A stretch of 64,000 nt of DNA from Mycobacterium sp. (GTDB taxonomy: Bacteria > Actinomycetota > Actinomycetes > Mycobacteriales > Mycobacteriaceae): assembly GCF_025965855.1 (NCBI RefSeq), contig NZ_JAOPWB010000192.1:1-64000 (forward strand). The letters run 5' to 3'. Position numbers and translations under genes: made by a program. The number at the start of each line of letters is the position of its first letter. Positions within the stretch are counted from its first letter, which is position 1. The notes under the pieces were generated by a model, which made no database searches, was not told the DNA's origin, and saw nothing but the letters and a program-made list of their open reading frames with translations. Of the stretch, positions 41,273 through 49,909 are shown in pieces.

Positions 41273-41379
41273 GGCCCCGGGCCCGCCTCGATGTGATGCG
41301 TTCGTGCGCATACCAAAGGCCCTTCGGGGGTATGGGGAGGGGGACAACGGATGGCCGGTCCAGCAGGGGGTTGGCACTT

Positions 41380-42384
41380 GTGATCGAAAGCGAGAGCGCG
41401 AGGGTGACGGGGGGTTTGGGGGGGACGGGAACCGGCCAATCGGGTTTCGTTCATTCCGCGCTGCTCTACCGGTCGCGGTGGGAGTACCTGGACTTCGTGG
41501 TTCGCTTCGTCGTCGACGGGTTGACGCGGGGCGAGGCGGTTCTGGTGGCGGTCCCGGGCGACAAGCTGGCCTTGCTGCGTGACGCGTTGCCCGGCTCCGG
41601 CGGCGGATTCCCGGCGGAGCTGCGGATGGCCGACATCGCCGAGATCGGCCGCAACCCGAGCCGGTTCATGGCCATGGAGGGTTCCTTCGTCGACGAGCAC
41701 CCGGGTCGGCGGGTGCGCATCGTGAGCCAGCTCGCCTGGCCGGGACGCACCGACGATGAAATCGTCGCCTGCGTCGAACACGAGGCGCTGGTCAACGGGG
41801 CCCTCGACGGATACCCCGCAACCGCGTTGTGCCTTTACGACGCGAGCCTGCTGGACGACGACGTGCTGGCGGATGCCCGTGCGACGCACCCCCTGCTGTG
41901 GAGCTGCGGTGCGCTGCACCGCAGCGCCGAATATGCGCCCGACGACGTCCTGGACCGCTGCAACCGACCGCTCGCCCCCAAACCCGGGGCCGTCACGTAC
42001 ATGGTCAGGAAGTCCGCGGACCTTCGCCCCGCCCGTTCGTTCGCCGTCAACTACGCCGGCTGGGTGGGAATGTCCCAGGATGGCATCGAGGATCTGCAAC
42101 TGATCGCAACCGAGCTCGCCACCAACAGCTTGATGTATACCGACGGAGCTTGCCGACTGGCCTTCTGGCGGCAAGACGAGCATCTGGTCTGTGAGGCGCG
42201 CGACAGCGGGCGGCTGGCCGACCCGCTGGTGGGACGCCTGGACCCGGGCCCGAGCGGCCCCGCCAGTCGCGGGCTGTTCCTGGTCAACGCCATATCGGAC
42301 TTGGTGCGCACACACACCACGCCGGCCGGGACGACGATCCAGGCCTACCTGCGGGTTGACGCGTCGGCTGGCCCGAACGGATAG
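41380..42384 (+). CDS. MEDS-domain anti-sigma/RsbA-like regulatory protein with HATPase domain
   Basis: N-terminal MEDS-like (HSALLYRSRWEYLDFVVRFVVDGLTRGEAVLVAVP); C-terminal GHKL-like (LQLIATELATNSLMYTDG...EARDSGRLADPL...RGLFLVNAISD). Confidence 0.8.
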   Translation: MIESESARVTGGLGGTGTGQSGFVHSALLYRSRWEYLDFVVRFVVDGLTRGEAVLVAVPGDKLALLRDALPGSGGGFPAELRMADIAEIGRNPSRFMAMEGSFVDEHPGRRVRIVSQLAWPGRTDDEIVACVEHEALVNGALDGYPATALCLYDASLLDDDVLADARATHPLLWSCGALHRSAEYAPDDVLDRCNRPLAPKPGAVTYMVRKSADLRPARSFAVNYAGWVGMSQDGIEDLQLIATELATNSLMYTDGACRLAFWRQDEHLVCEARDSGRLADPLVGRLDPGPSGPASRGLFLVNAISDLVRTHTTPAGTTIQAYLRVDASAGPNG

Positions 42385-42531
42385 GGGAAATCGCGCCGGA
42401 TCGGTGGCCGCGAAGTCGTCGGGCGTTGCTTCGCACCGGATGCTTGTCGGCATCGACCACGAAAGCATCTGTCCGGCAAGGCTTTACCGTTCCGCGTGAA
42501 ATGGATTTGCATTGCCCGCGCGCGGCGTCTA

Positions 42532-42591
42532 ATGTTGGCGCTCGTGCGTCTTCTTCAGCGTGCCGTAGCCAGCACCCGCAGCGGGGTCTGA
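42532..42591 (+). CDS. Putative leucine leader peptide MLALVRLLQRAVASTRSGV
   Basis: 19-aa ORF with tandem rare CTT CTT Leu codons; stop lies inside the first of several competing hairpins before the LeuA-domain gene; alternative GTG start at 42544. Confidence 0.55.
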   Translation: MLALVRLLQRAVASTRSGV

Positions 42592-42664
42592 TCCCAGACC
42601 GACCCCCCGCTGTGGGTCGGACGCTACTACCGTCGGTCGCTCCTGCTGATCAGAGAAGACCGAC
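42579..42664 (+). promoter_or_regulatory. Candidate attenuator: mutually exclusive hairpins
   Basis: CAGCGGGG(42579-86)/CCCCGCTG(42605-12) with nested GGTCTG/CAGACC; competing CCGACCC(42599-605)/GGGTCGG(42614-20); GTCGGTC(42632-38)/GACCGAC(42658-64) enclosing the SD-like AGAGAAG. Confidence 0.55.
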
Positions 42665-42667
42665 ACC

Positions 42668-43195
42668 GTGCCTCTTTCCAAATCACTTTCCATCTCTCTT
42701 TCCGGGCCTGCCTCGTCATTGGCGCGCGAGTGCCCCGCGGCCTCCTGGTTCGGCCACCACTTCGGCGCCTTGTTGCCGCGCGGTCTGCGGGAGGAGGCCG
42801 ACGCCATGTCGTGGGAGGGTTTCGTCGCCACCTATGGCCACGCGGCCGGCCCGCTGCGGCTGGGGCACTGGGCCTGCACCGACACCGAGCGGCCCGCCGG
42901 GCGGCTCGGTCCGCAGGCCCGTAACTTTCGGGCCATGATCGCCGTCGGCGATCACATCGGCACGTCGACCGCCGCCGCCAGCGGTCCGATCGCCGCTCTC
43001 ACCGCGATGCTGCACGAGCGCGGGATAACGGTGGAGACATTGCGGTTTCACCAGGTGCGCTCGGGCGCGGTGACGGTCACGTTTATCCGCGGCAGCGACG
43101 GGGTTCGCGCCGAGTGGGCGATGGGCCTCTCGGAGGATCCGACCCAGTCGGCGCTGCGCGCGGTGATCTCGTGCGCCAACCGGCTGGTGGCCTGA
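42668..43195 (+). CDS. Stand-alone LeuA allosteric (dimerisation) domain protein
   Basis: RNFRAMIAVGDHIGTSTAAASGPIAALTAMLHERGITVETLRFHQVRSGAVTVTFI resembles the 2-isopropylmalate synthase C-terminal regulatory domain; no catalytic barrel. Confidence 0.75.
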   Translation: MPLSKSLSISLSGPASSLARECPAASWFGHHFGALLPRGLREEADAMSWEGFVATYGHAAGPLRLGHWACTDTERPAGRLGPQARNFRAMIAVGDHIGTSTAAASGPIAALTAMLHERGITVETLRFHQVRSGAVTVTFIRGSDGVRAEWAMGLSEDPTQSALRAVISCANRLVA

Positions 43196-43201
43196 AAGGC
43201 G

Positions 43202-44683
43202 TCAGAGCGGGCGCAGCACGATCGGCATCCCGTCCTTGGGCACCGGCATGCCGCCGTAGTCCCACTCCGCCTTGTATCCCGGGCGGGGCAGCTCGAGCCG
43301 ATAGCCGCGCAGCAGGCGGTGCAGGATCGTCTTGATCTCCAACTGCCCGAACACCATTCCGATGCACTTGTGCGCGCCGCCGCCGAACGGCGTGAACGCG
43401 TAGCGATGACGCTTGTGCTCGTTGCGCGGCTCGGTGAACCGGTCCGGGTCGAATTTCAGCGGGTCCGTCCAGAGTTCCGGCAGCCGGTGATTCATCCCCG
43501 GATAGGCGATGACGTTGGTGCCCTTGGGGATGTAGTAGCCCAGCAGGTCCGTGTCGCGCACGGTCTGACGCATGGCCCACTGCACCGGTGACACCAGCCG
43601 AATCGACTCGTTCATCACCAGGTCCAGCGACTCCAGCTTTTCCAGGGAGTCGATGTCGAGCGGACCGTCACCGAGGCGGTCCGATTCGTCGCGGCACCGC
43701 TCCTGCCACTCCGGGTGGGCGGCCAGTTGGTAGACCATCGTGGTGGCCGTCGACGTCGACGTGTCATGCGCGGCCATCATCAAAAAGATCATGTGATTGA
43801 CGATGTCCTCGTCGGAGAACTTGTTGCCGTCCTCGTCCTCGGTTTGGCACAACACCGACAGCAGGTCGTTGCCGTTCTTCCCGCGTTGTTCCCTGACGCG
43901 ATCGCGGAAGTAGTTCTCCAGCAGTTCGCGCGCCTTCAGGCCGCGCCACCAGGTGAACGGCGGGACGCCGGTGCGAATGATCGCGTTGCCGGCGCGGGTG
44001 GTGACGGCGAACGCCTTGTTCACCTTGGTCACCAGCTCGCGGTCGGCGCCCGGCTCGTGCCCCATGAACACCATCGAGGCGATGTCGAGGGTCAACTCCT
44101 TCATCGCCGGATAGAGGAGGAAGCGGGCATCGTTGACCACCCAGTCGTTGGCGACCGTCTGAGACACGACCTTGTCCATCTGCTCGACATAGGAAACCAG
44201 CCGGGACCGGACGAACGCCTCCTGCATGATCCGCCGGTGAAACATGTGCTCTTCGAAGTCGAGCAGCATCAGCCCGCGGCGGAAGAACGGCCCGATCACC
44301 GGCACCCAGCCCTGCTGCGAGTAGTCCTTGTTGCGGTTGGAGTAGATGACCTGCGCCGCGTCGGGGCCCAGCGCCGCGACGCCCGGCAGGACCGGAGAGT
44401 CACCGAAGACGACCGGGCCCTTGGTCTGGTAGAGGAACATCAGGTAATCCGGTCCGCCGCGCAGCATCTCGATGATGTGCCCGATGACCGGCAGCCCCGC
44501 ATCACCGAGCACCGGCTTGAGCCCGCTTCCCGGCGGCGGATCGGCGAGCTTGTGCTCCGGAAACTCGGTGTTCAGCAACCTGCGTTCGACGAGGCCCATG
44601 CCGGGGAAGTTGTTGATCGACGGGGTCAATCGGCGCCGCGCCTGATCAAGCAGGTAGTGCGGGGTGCTGATGGTGGCGGGCAT
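43202..44683 (-). CDS. Cytochrome P450, CYP136-like
   Basis: FTPFGGGAHKCIGMVFGQLEIK heme-binding loop; AAHDTSTST I-helix; ATG 44683 behind duplicated AAAGGAG. Confidence 0.95.
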   Translation of the reverse strand: MPATISTPHYLLDQARRRLTPSINNFPGMGLVERRLLNTEFPEHKLADPPPGSGLKPVLGDAGLPVIGHIIEMLRGGPDYLMFLYQTKGPVVFGDSPVLPGVAALGPDAAQVIYSNRNKDYSQQGWVPVIGPFFRRGLMLLDFEEHMFHRRIMQEAFVRSRLVSYVEQMDKVVSQTVANDWVVNDARFLLYPAMKELTLDIASMVFMGHEPGADRELVTKVNKAFAVTTRAGNAIIRTGVPPFTWWRGLKARELLENYFRDRVREQRGKNGNDLLSVLCQTEDEDGNKFSDEDIVNHMIFLMMAAHDTSTSTATTMVYQLAAHPEWQERCRDESDRLGDGPLDIDSLEKLESLDLVMNESIRLVSPVQWAMRQTVRDTDLLGYYIPKGTNVIAYPGMNHRLPELWTDPLKFDPDRFTEPRNEHKRHRYAFTPFGGGAHKCIGMVFGQLEIKTILHRLLRGYRLELPRPGYKAEWDYGGMPVPKDGMPIVLRPL

Positions 44684-44753
44684 TGAGGCTCCTTTGCGCT
44701 CCTTTGCGGGCCCGGGGCGGGTGACAGCGGTCACTGATCAACATCCTTCGGGA

Positions 44754-44777
44754 CAAACTTGACGGCTGTCAAGTTTG
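44754..44777. promoter_or_regulatory. TetR-type operator CAAACTTGAC-ggct-GTCAAGTTTG
   Basis: Perfect 10-bp arms in the divergent P450/TetR intergenic region. Confidence 0.75.
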
Positions 44778-44809
44778 CTTTTGCGGCGGCGTGGTGCAAG
44801 GTCGAGGGC

Positions 44810-45466
44810 GTGAGCAGCCACCCCGCCAACTCGGAGCCGGGCGAACCGGCCCTTCGCCGGCGGGGCGACAAACACCGGCAGGCGATCATGCAGGCGGTGC
44901 GCGATCTGCTCGAGGAAAAGCCGTTCGCGGAGCTGTCGGTGAGCACCATCAGCCTGCGAGCCGGGGTGGCCCGATCCGGCTTCTACTTCTACTTCGACTC
45001 CAAATACGCGGTGCTCGCCCAGATCATGGCCGAGGCCGCCGAGGAACTCGAAGAGCTCACGCAGTACTTTGCTCCGCGCCAGCCCGGCGAGTCGCCGGAG
45101 CAGTTCGCCAAGCGGATGGTCCGCAGCGCCGCCGCGGTCTACGCGCACAACGACCCGGTGATGGCGGCCTGCAACGTGGCCCGCCACACCGACATGCAGA
45201 TTCGCGACATCCTGGAGGGGCAGTTCGAGGTGGTGCTGCGCCAGATCACCGCGATCGTCGAGGCGGAGATGACGGCGGGGACCGCGAATCCGATCAGCGA
45301 CGACGTTCCGACGCTGGTGCGCACCCTGGCGGGCGCCACCGCCCTGACGCTGAGCGGCGACCCGCTCCTCGCCGGGCGCGAAGGTCATCAAGGCGACGTG
45401 GAGCGCCGGGTGCGGGTGCTCGAGCAGCTGTGGCTGAATTCGCTCTGGGGTGGCGGCCCGAAGTAA
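44810..45466 (+). CDS. TetR/AcrR family regulator
   Basis: KHRQAIMQAVRDLLEEKPFAELSVSTISLRAGVARSGFYFYFDSKYAVL; GTG start 44810 with GAGGG. Confidence 0.93.
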   Translation: MSSHPANSEPGEPALRRRGDKHRQAIMQAVRDLLEEKPFAELSVSTISLRAGVARSGFYFYFDSKYAVLAQIMAEAAEELEELTQYFAPRQPGESPEQFAKRMVRSAAAVYAHNDPVMAACNVARHTDMQIRDILEGQFEVVLRQITAIVEAEMTAGTANPISDDVPTLVRTLAGATALTLSGDPLLAGREGHQGDVERRVRVLEQLWLNSLWGGGPK

Positions 45467-45472
45467 CGCGGT

Positions 45473-46399
45473 ATGGTCACGGCCATGGCACCAAGGCTTC
45501 CGCGGGCGGCCGGGCGGTATTTCGCGGGAAAGCGGTGTCTTGTCACCGGCGCGGCCAGCGGCATTGGGCGTGCGACCGCCCTGCGGTTGGCCGCGCAGGG
45601 CGCCGAACTTTATCTGACCGACCGCAACCCGGAGGGTCTGGAACTGACCGTGGCCGACGCCCGCGCGCTCGGCGCGCGGGTGCCCGCCCACCGCACGCTC
45701 GACATCGCCGACTACGACCAGGTGGTGGCGTTCGCCGCCGACATCCACGCCGAGCACTCGAGCATGGACGTCGTGCTGAACATCGCCGGCGTGTCGGCGT
45801 GGGGCACCGTCGACCGGCTGACCCACGACCAGTGGCGCAAGATGATCGCGATCAACCTGATGGGTCCGATCCACGTCATCGAGACGTTCGTTCCTGCAAT
45901 GGTGGCGGCCGGCCGGGGTGGCCATGTGGTCAACGTGTCGTCGGCGGCCGGGCTGGTGGCGCTGCCGTGGCACGCCGCCTACAGCGCGAGCAAGTTCGGG
46001 TTGCGCGGCCTTTCCGAGGTGCTGCGCTTCGACCTGGCGCGGCACCGCATCGGGGTGTCGGTGGTGGTGCCGGGCGCGGTGAAGACCCCGTTGGTCGACA
46101 CGGTCGAGATCGCGGGCGTCGACCGCGAGGACCCCCGGGTCGCCCGCTGGGTGGACCGCTTCAGTGGTCACGCCGTGTCGCCGGAAAGGGCGGCCGAGAA
46201 GATCCTGGCCGGCGTCGCAAAGAACCGATACCTGATCTACACGTCGCCGGATATCCGCGCGCTGTATGCGTTCAAGCGGCTGGCGTGGTGGCCCTACAGC
46301 CTGGCGATGCGCCAGGTCAACGTGATCTTCACGCGTGCGCTGCGGCCCAGCCCGGCGCCGCTACCGCGGCATGGCCAGCTCGAGTCGCACGCCGAGTAA
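45473..46399 (+). CDS. SDR family oxidoreductase
   Basis: GKRCLVTGAASGIGRATALRLAAQGAELYLTDRN; YSASKFGLRGLSEVLRFDL. Confidence 0.93.
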   Translation: MVTAMAPRLPRAAGRYFAGKRCLVTGAASGIGRATALRLAAQGAELYLTDRNPEGLELTVADARALGARVPAHRTLDIADYDQVVAFAADIHAEHSSMDVVLNIAGVSAWGTVDRLTHDQWRKMIAINLMGPIHVIETFVPAMVAAGRGGHVVNVSSAAGLVALPWHAAYSASKFGLRGLSEVLRFDLARHRIGVSVVVPGAVKTPLVDTVEIAGVDREDPRVARWVDRFSGHAVSPERAAEKILAGVAKNRYLIYTSPDIRALYAFKRLAWWPYSLAMRQVNVIFTRALRPSPAPLPRHGQLESHAE

Positions 46400-47398
46400 G
46401 CGAACCGGGCGGTCCAGCTCGAAGAGGTCCAGGACGCGCAGGGCCGCGTCGGTGATGGTGTCGGCGTCGGTGGTCGGCTCGGGCAGCTTGCGAATTTTGG
46501 TCCGGGTGTAAAACGTCGCGGTCCGCACGGTGACGGCGACGCGGGTGACGATCCGTCCCGCGACCAGCACGTCGTCCAATGCGTGGCGCGCCAATCGCGT
46601 TACCGCCGTATCCATTTCGGCCCGATCGGTGAGGTCGCGCGGGAAGGTGACGACGTGGCTGCGGGAGCGCGGTATCCACGGTTCGGCGCTGACGTCGGTG
46701 TCGCCGCCCCCCTTGGCCAGCAGCAGCAGCCACAGGCCGGTGCTCGGGCCGAACGTGGAGATCAGCGGCTCCGCGTCGGCGTTCGCAAGCTCCCGCACTG
46801 TGGTGATATCAAGGGCCGCAAGCTTTTTCGCCGTCTTGGGACCCACCCCCCACAGCGCATCGACGGCACGGTCCGCCATCACCGTCATCCAGTTCGCGTC
46901 GGTGAGCGCAAAGATCCCGGCCGGTTTGGCGAAGCCGGTGGCGACCTTGGCCCGCTGTTTGTTGTCGCTGATGCCGACCGAGCAGGACAGCCCGGTTTCC
47001 GACGAGACGACCGTCCGGATCTGTTCCGCCACCTCGGTCGGATCCCCACCCTTGACGCCGACGTAGGCCTCGTCCCAGCCCCACACCTCGACCGGGTGTC
47101 CCAGGTCGCGCAGCAAGCCCATCACCTGGTCGGAGGCCGCGTCGTAGGCGGCCGGATCCGACGGCAGGACCGTGGCCCCCGAGTTTGGGGGGCAGCGGCG
47201 GGCGGCGGTGCGCAACGGCATGCCGGCGTGCACTCCGAATTCGCGGGCCTCATACGAGGCGCACGTGACGACCTTGCGCGGTTCGGTCGGATCACCGCTG
47301 CCGCCGACGATGACCGGCAGCCCGGCCAGTTCGGGGTGGCGGCGCAGCTCGACCGACGCCAGAAATTGGTCGAGGTCCACGTGCAGGACCCAGCTCAT
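46361..47398 (-). CDS. dinB: DNA polymerase IV / Y-family polymerase (DinB type)
   Basis: WVLHVDLDQFLASVELRRHPELAGLPVIVGG; CASYEAREFGVHAGMPLRTA; WGWDEAYVG; SVGISDNKQRAKVATGFAKPAG. Confidence 0.95.
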   Translation of the reverse strand: MSWVLHVDLDQFLASVELRRHPELAGLPVIVGGSGDPTEPRKVVTCASYEAREFGVHAGMPLRTAARRCPPNSGATVLPSDPAAYDAASDQVMGLLRDLGHPVEVWGWDEAYVGVKGGDPTEVAEQIRTVVSSETGLSCSVGISDNKQRAKVATGFAKPAGIFALTDANWMTVMADRAVDALWGVGPKTAKKLAALDITTVRELANADAEPLISTFGPSTGLWLLLLAKGGGDTDVSAEPWIPRSRSHVVTFPRDLTDRAEMDTAVTRLARHALDDVLVAGRIVTRVAVTVRTATFYTRTKIRKLPEPTTDADTITDAALRVLDLFELDRPVRLLGVRLELAMPR

Positions 47399-47405
47399 GC
47401 GGCCC

Positions 47406-48008
47406 TCACCGCCCACAGAGCTTGCGCGCCAGGCTTTCCCAGGCGTCGCCGAGCGTTTCCAGGGTGTGGCCGCCGTCGCTCAGCCGATGCTGCACGTAAT
47501 CGGCGTCGAGCAGGGCCAGCAGGGCGTCGGCCTGGGCATCGAGGTCGCCGGTCGTTCGCGCCGACTGCAAGAGCACCCGCACGTGGGTGCGCTGCACCGC
47601 GACCGCCGCGGCGTGGCGCAGCTGCGGATCGCGGTTGGTTTCCGACAGCAGCTCGTGGTGGGCGTGGACGAAGCGAATCCGCTCCCGGCCAAAGGCGACC
47701 AGCCGATCCAGTGGTGGGGCATCGGGTCCCAGCGGCGGCGGGCCGAACAGAAAAGCCTGCTGGCTGGCCCGCTCGTCCTGGTCGAGCAGCACCATCATCA
47801 GGCCGGCGCGGCTGCCGAAGCGGCGGAACAGCGTGCCCTTGCCGACGCCCGCCGCGGCGGCGACGTCGTCCATGGTGACCGCGTCCGCGCCGCGCTCGGC
47901 GACCAGGCCGCGGGCGGCCTCCAGCAGGAGCGCGCGATTGCGCGCCGCGTCGCCCCGTTCCTGAGGAATGGATACGGGTAACTCGCGCGACCGCTCGACA
48001 CTGCTCAC
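47406..48008 (-). CDS. TetR/AcrR family regulator
   Basis: RNRALLLEAARGLVAERGADAVTMDDVAAAAGVGKGTLFRRFGSRAGL. Confidence 0.94.
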   Translation of the reverse strand: MSSVERSRELPVSIPQERGDAARNRALLLEAARGLVAERGADAVTMDDVAAAAGVGKGTLFRRFGSRAGLMMVLLDQDERASQQAFLFGPPPLGPDAPPLDRLVAFGRERIRFVHAHHELLSETNRDPQLRHAAAVAVQRTHVRVLLQSARTTGDLDAQADALLALLDADYVQHRLSDGGHTLETLGDAWESLARKLCGR

Positions 48009-48034
48009 ACCTGCACTTTAGCGCCGCCGGAATA

Positions 48035-48054
48035 AACCGGACTATAGTCCGGTT
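48035..48054. promoter_or_regulatory. Operator AACCGGACTATAGTCCGGTT
   Basis: Perfect 20-bp palindrome containing TATAGT, between divergent TetR and FMN reductase genes. Confidence 0.8.
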
Positions 48055-48098
48055 CGTGCGTGGGAGGATGTAGACCAACAACCGAAGGGAACCGTTCA

Positions 48099-48665
48099 GT
48101 GGAAGAGAACTCCGACATCAAGGTCCTGGCGTTAGTGGGCAGTCTGCGCGCGGCGTCGATCAATCGCCAGATCGCCGAGCTGGCGGCGGCGGTCGCTCCA
48201 GCGGGTGTCACCGTCACGGTGTTTGAGGGCCTGGGGGAGCTGCCCTTCTACAACGAGGACATCGACGACGCAATGAGCACCGACGCCCCGCCGGTGGCTC
48301 CGGTGGCCGCCCTGCGCGCCGCCGCGGCTGGCGCGGACGCCGCCCTGGTGGTGACCCCGGAATACAACGGCAGCTTTCCGGCGGTCGTCAAGAACGCGAT
48401 CGACTGGCTGTCCCGGCCGTTCGGCGACGGCGCGCTGAAGGGCAAGCCGTTGGCGGTCATCGGGGGCTCCTTCGGTCAGTACGGCGGGGTCTGGGCGCAC
48501 GACGCGACCCGCAAGTCGTTCGGAATCGCCGGTGCCCGCGTGATCGAGACGATCAAACTGTCCGTGCCCTTCAAAACCCTGGAAGGCAAGGCGCCCGCGC
48601 AAGATGCCGAGCTCTCGGCGAATGTGCGTGACGCCGTCGGCAAGCTCGCCGCCGAAGTCAACTGA
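48099..48665 (+). CDS. NADPH-dependent FMN reductase
   Basis: LVGSLRAASINRQIAELAAA; VTPEYNGSFPAVVKNAIDWLSRPFG; GTG start behind GAAGGGA. Confidence 0.93.
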   Translation: MEENSDIKVLALVGSLRAASINRQIAELAAAVAPAGVTVTVFEGLGELPFYNEDIDDAMSTDAPPVAPVAALRAAAAGADAALVVTPEYNGSFPAVVKNAIDWLSRPFGDGALKGKPLAVIGGSFGQYGGVWAHDATRKSFGIAGARVIETIKLSVPFKTLEGKAPAQDAELSANVRDAVGKLAAEVN

Positions 48666-48731
48666 ATACATTTAGGGATAGTCAACAACCCGCTTCGCCG
48701 GTGACCAGCATCGTTTCGATAGCCGGATAGA

Positions 48732-48761
48732 CAAAGCCGCCAGCTGAAGCTGGCGGCTTTG
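48732..48761. terminator. Strong intrinsic hairpin CAAAGCCGCCAGC-tgaa-GCTGGCGGCTTTG
   Basis: Perfect 13-bp stem with TGAA tetraloop downstream of the FMN reductase gene. Confidence 0.85.
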
Positions 48762-48915
48762 CTGGTGCCGTGCTCGGCGGCAATCGCGCCCCGGCGTTGT
48801 CGGTAGCCGGTGATATACCAATCCGCATGGACGTCATCGACCCCGTTGTGATTTGCGACACGCCGAGCGCGTGTCGGTCTCAACGCTTACGACCAGGGAA
48901 TTTCAGAATTGTTAT

Positions 48916-48963
48916 TCAGAACATCTTGTATCTGCAGATCTTGTCAGCCACTAGGTGTAGTGT
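48916..48963 (+). promoter_or_regulatory. Paired NrdR-like boxes upstream of nrdHIE
   Basis: TCAGAACATCTTGTAT (48916-48931) and CCACTAGGTGTAGTGT (48948-48963), 32-bp register; 11/16 and 12/16 to acaCwAtATaTwGtgt by eye. Confidence 0.65.
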
Positions 48964-48983
48964 CTCGAGCACCGGCAGATCCC

Positions 48984-49016
48984 AGGTTCACCAGGCCGGC
49001 CGGGCCTAGTGAACCT
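48984..49016 (+). other. 5' UTR hairpin upstream of nrdH
   Basis: AGGTTCAC ... GTGAACCT perfect 8-bp arms with inner AGGCC/GGCCT. Confidence 0.5.
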
Positions 49017-49175
49017 CCCAAAATCGGCTCGTCAGGTCCTTCGACCACGACAGCCGCAGGACGGGAATCTGGGAGCCTGACGGGCCGCTGAACACAGCGA
49101 AGACCGAGTTTTTGCAGTAACCAAGTAGTTGCCAGTCCGTGACACGTTCCCACCTTCCGCAAAGGAGCGGCATCC

Positions 49176-49415
49176 ATGAGCATCACCGTGTACACCAAGC
49201 CGGCGTGCGTGCAGTGCAGCGCGACCTTCAAGGCCTTGGACAAGCAGGGCATTGCTTACCAGAAGGTCGACATCACGCTGGACGCCGAGTCGCGGGACTA
49301 CGTGATGGCGCTGGGTTATCTGCAGGCTCCCGTGGTGGTGGCGGAAAACGACCACTGGTCGGGTTTCCGGCCCGATCGCATCAAGGCGCTCGCGGGGTCG
49401 GCGCTCAGCGCCTGA
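49176..49415 (+). CDS. nrdH: Glutaredoxin-like NrdH
   Basis: MSITVYTKPACVQCSATFKALDKQGIAYQKVDIT. Confidence 0.97.
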   Translation: MSITVYTKPACVQCSATFKALDKQGIAYQKVDITLDAESRDYVMALGYLQAPVVVAENDHWSGFRPDRIKALAGSALSA

Positions 49416-49456
49416 GCAGTTAGCGGCAGGCATTAGGTCAGGAAGGTTGCGGTGCC

Positions 49457-49909
49457 ATGGACATCCCCGGGCGCAACCTGGTCTATTTCTCTTCGGTGTC
49501 GGAGAACACCCATCGCTTCGTGCAGAAGCTGGGTGTTGCCGCCACGCGGATACCGCTGCACGGGCGCATCGAGGTCGACGAGCCGTACGTGTTGGTACTG
49601 CCTACCTACGGTGGCGGCCGGGCCACGCCGGACCTCAACGACGGTGGCTACGTCCCTAAACAGGTCATCGCCTTTTTGAACAACGAGCACAACCGGTCGT
49701 TGATCCGCGGCGTCATCGCCGCGGGCAACAACAACTTCGGGGCCGAATTCGCCTATGCGGGCAACGTCATCTCCCGCAAGTGCGACGTTCCCTACCTCTA
49801 CCGCTTCGAACTGATGGGGACCCCGGACGACGTGGATGCCGTCCGCGCCGGTCTCGCCGACTTCTGGAAGGAACAGACGTGCCACCAACCGTCACTGCAG
49901 AGCCTGTAG
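49457..49909 (+). CDS. nrdI: Class Ib RNR accessory flavodoxin NrdI
   Basis: [48 protein letters not shown]. Confidence 0.96.
   Translation: MDIPGRNLVYFSSVSENTHRFVQKLGVAATRIPLHGRIEVDEPYVLVLPTYGGGRATPDLNDGGYVPKQVIAFLNNEHNRSLIRGVIAAGNNNFGAEFAYAGNVISRKCDVPYLYRFELMGTPDDVDAVRAGLADFWKEQTCHQPSLQSL

Noticed and set aside
44791-46455. 554-aa plus-strand ORF
   Set aside because: Alternate frame of TetR and SDR genes, Arg/Gly/Ala-rich.
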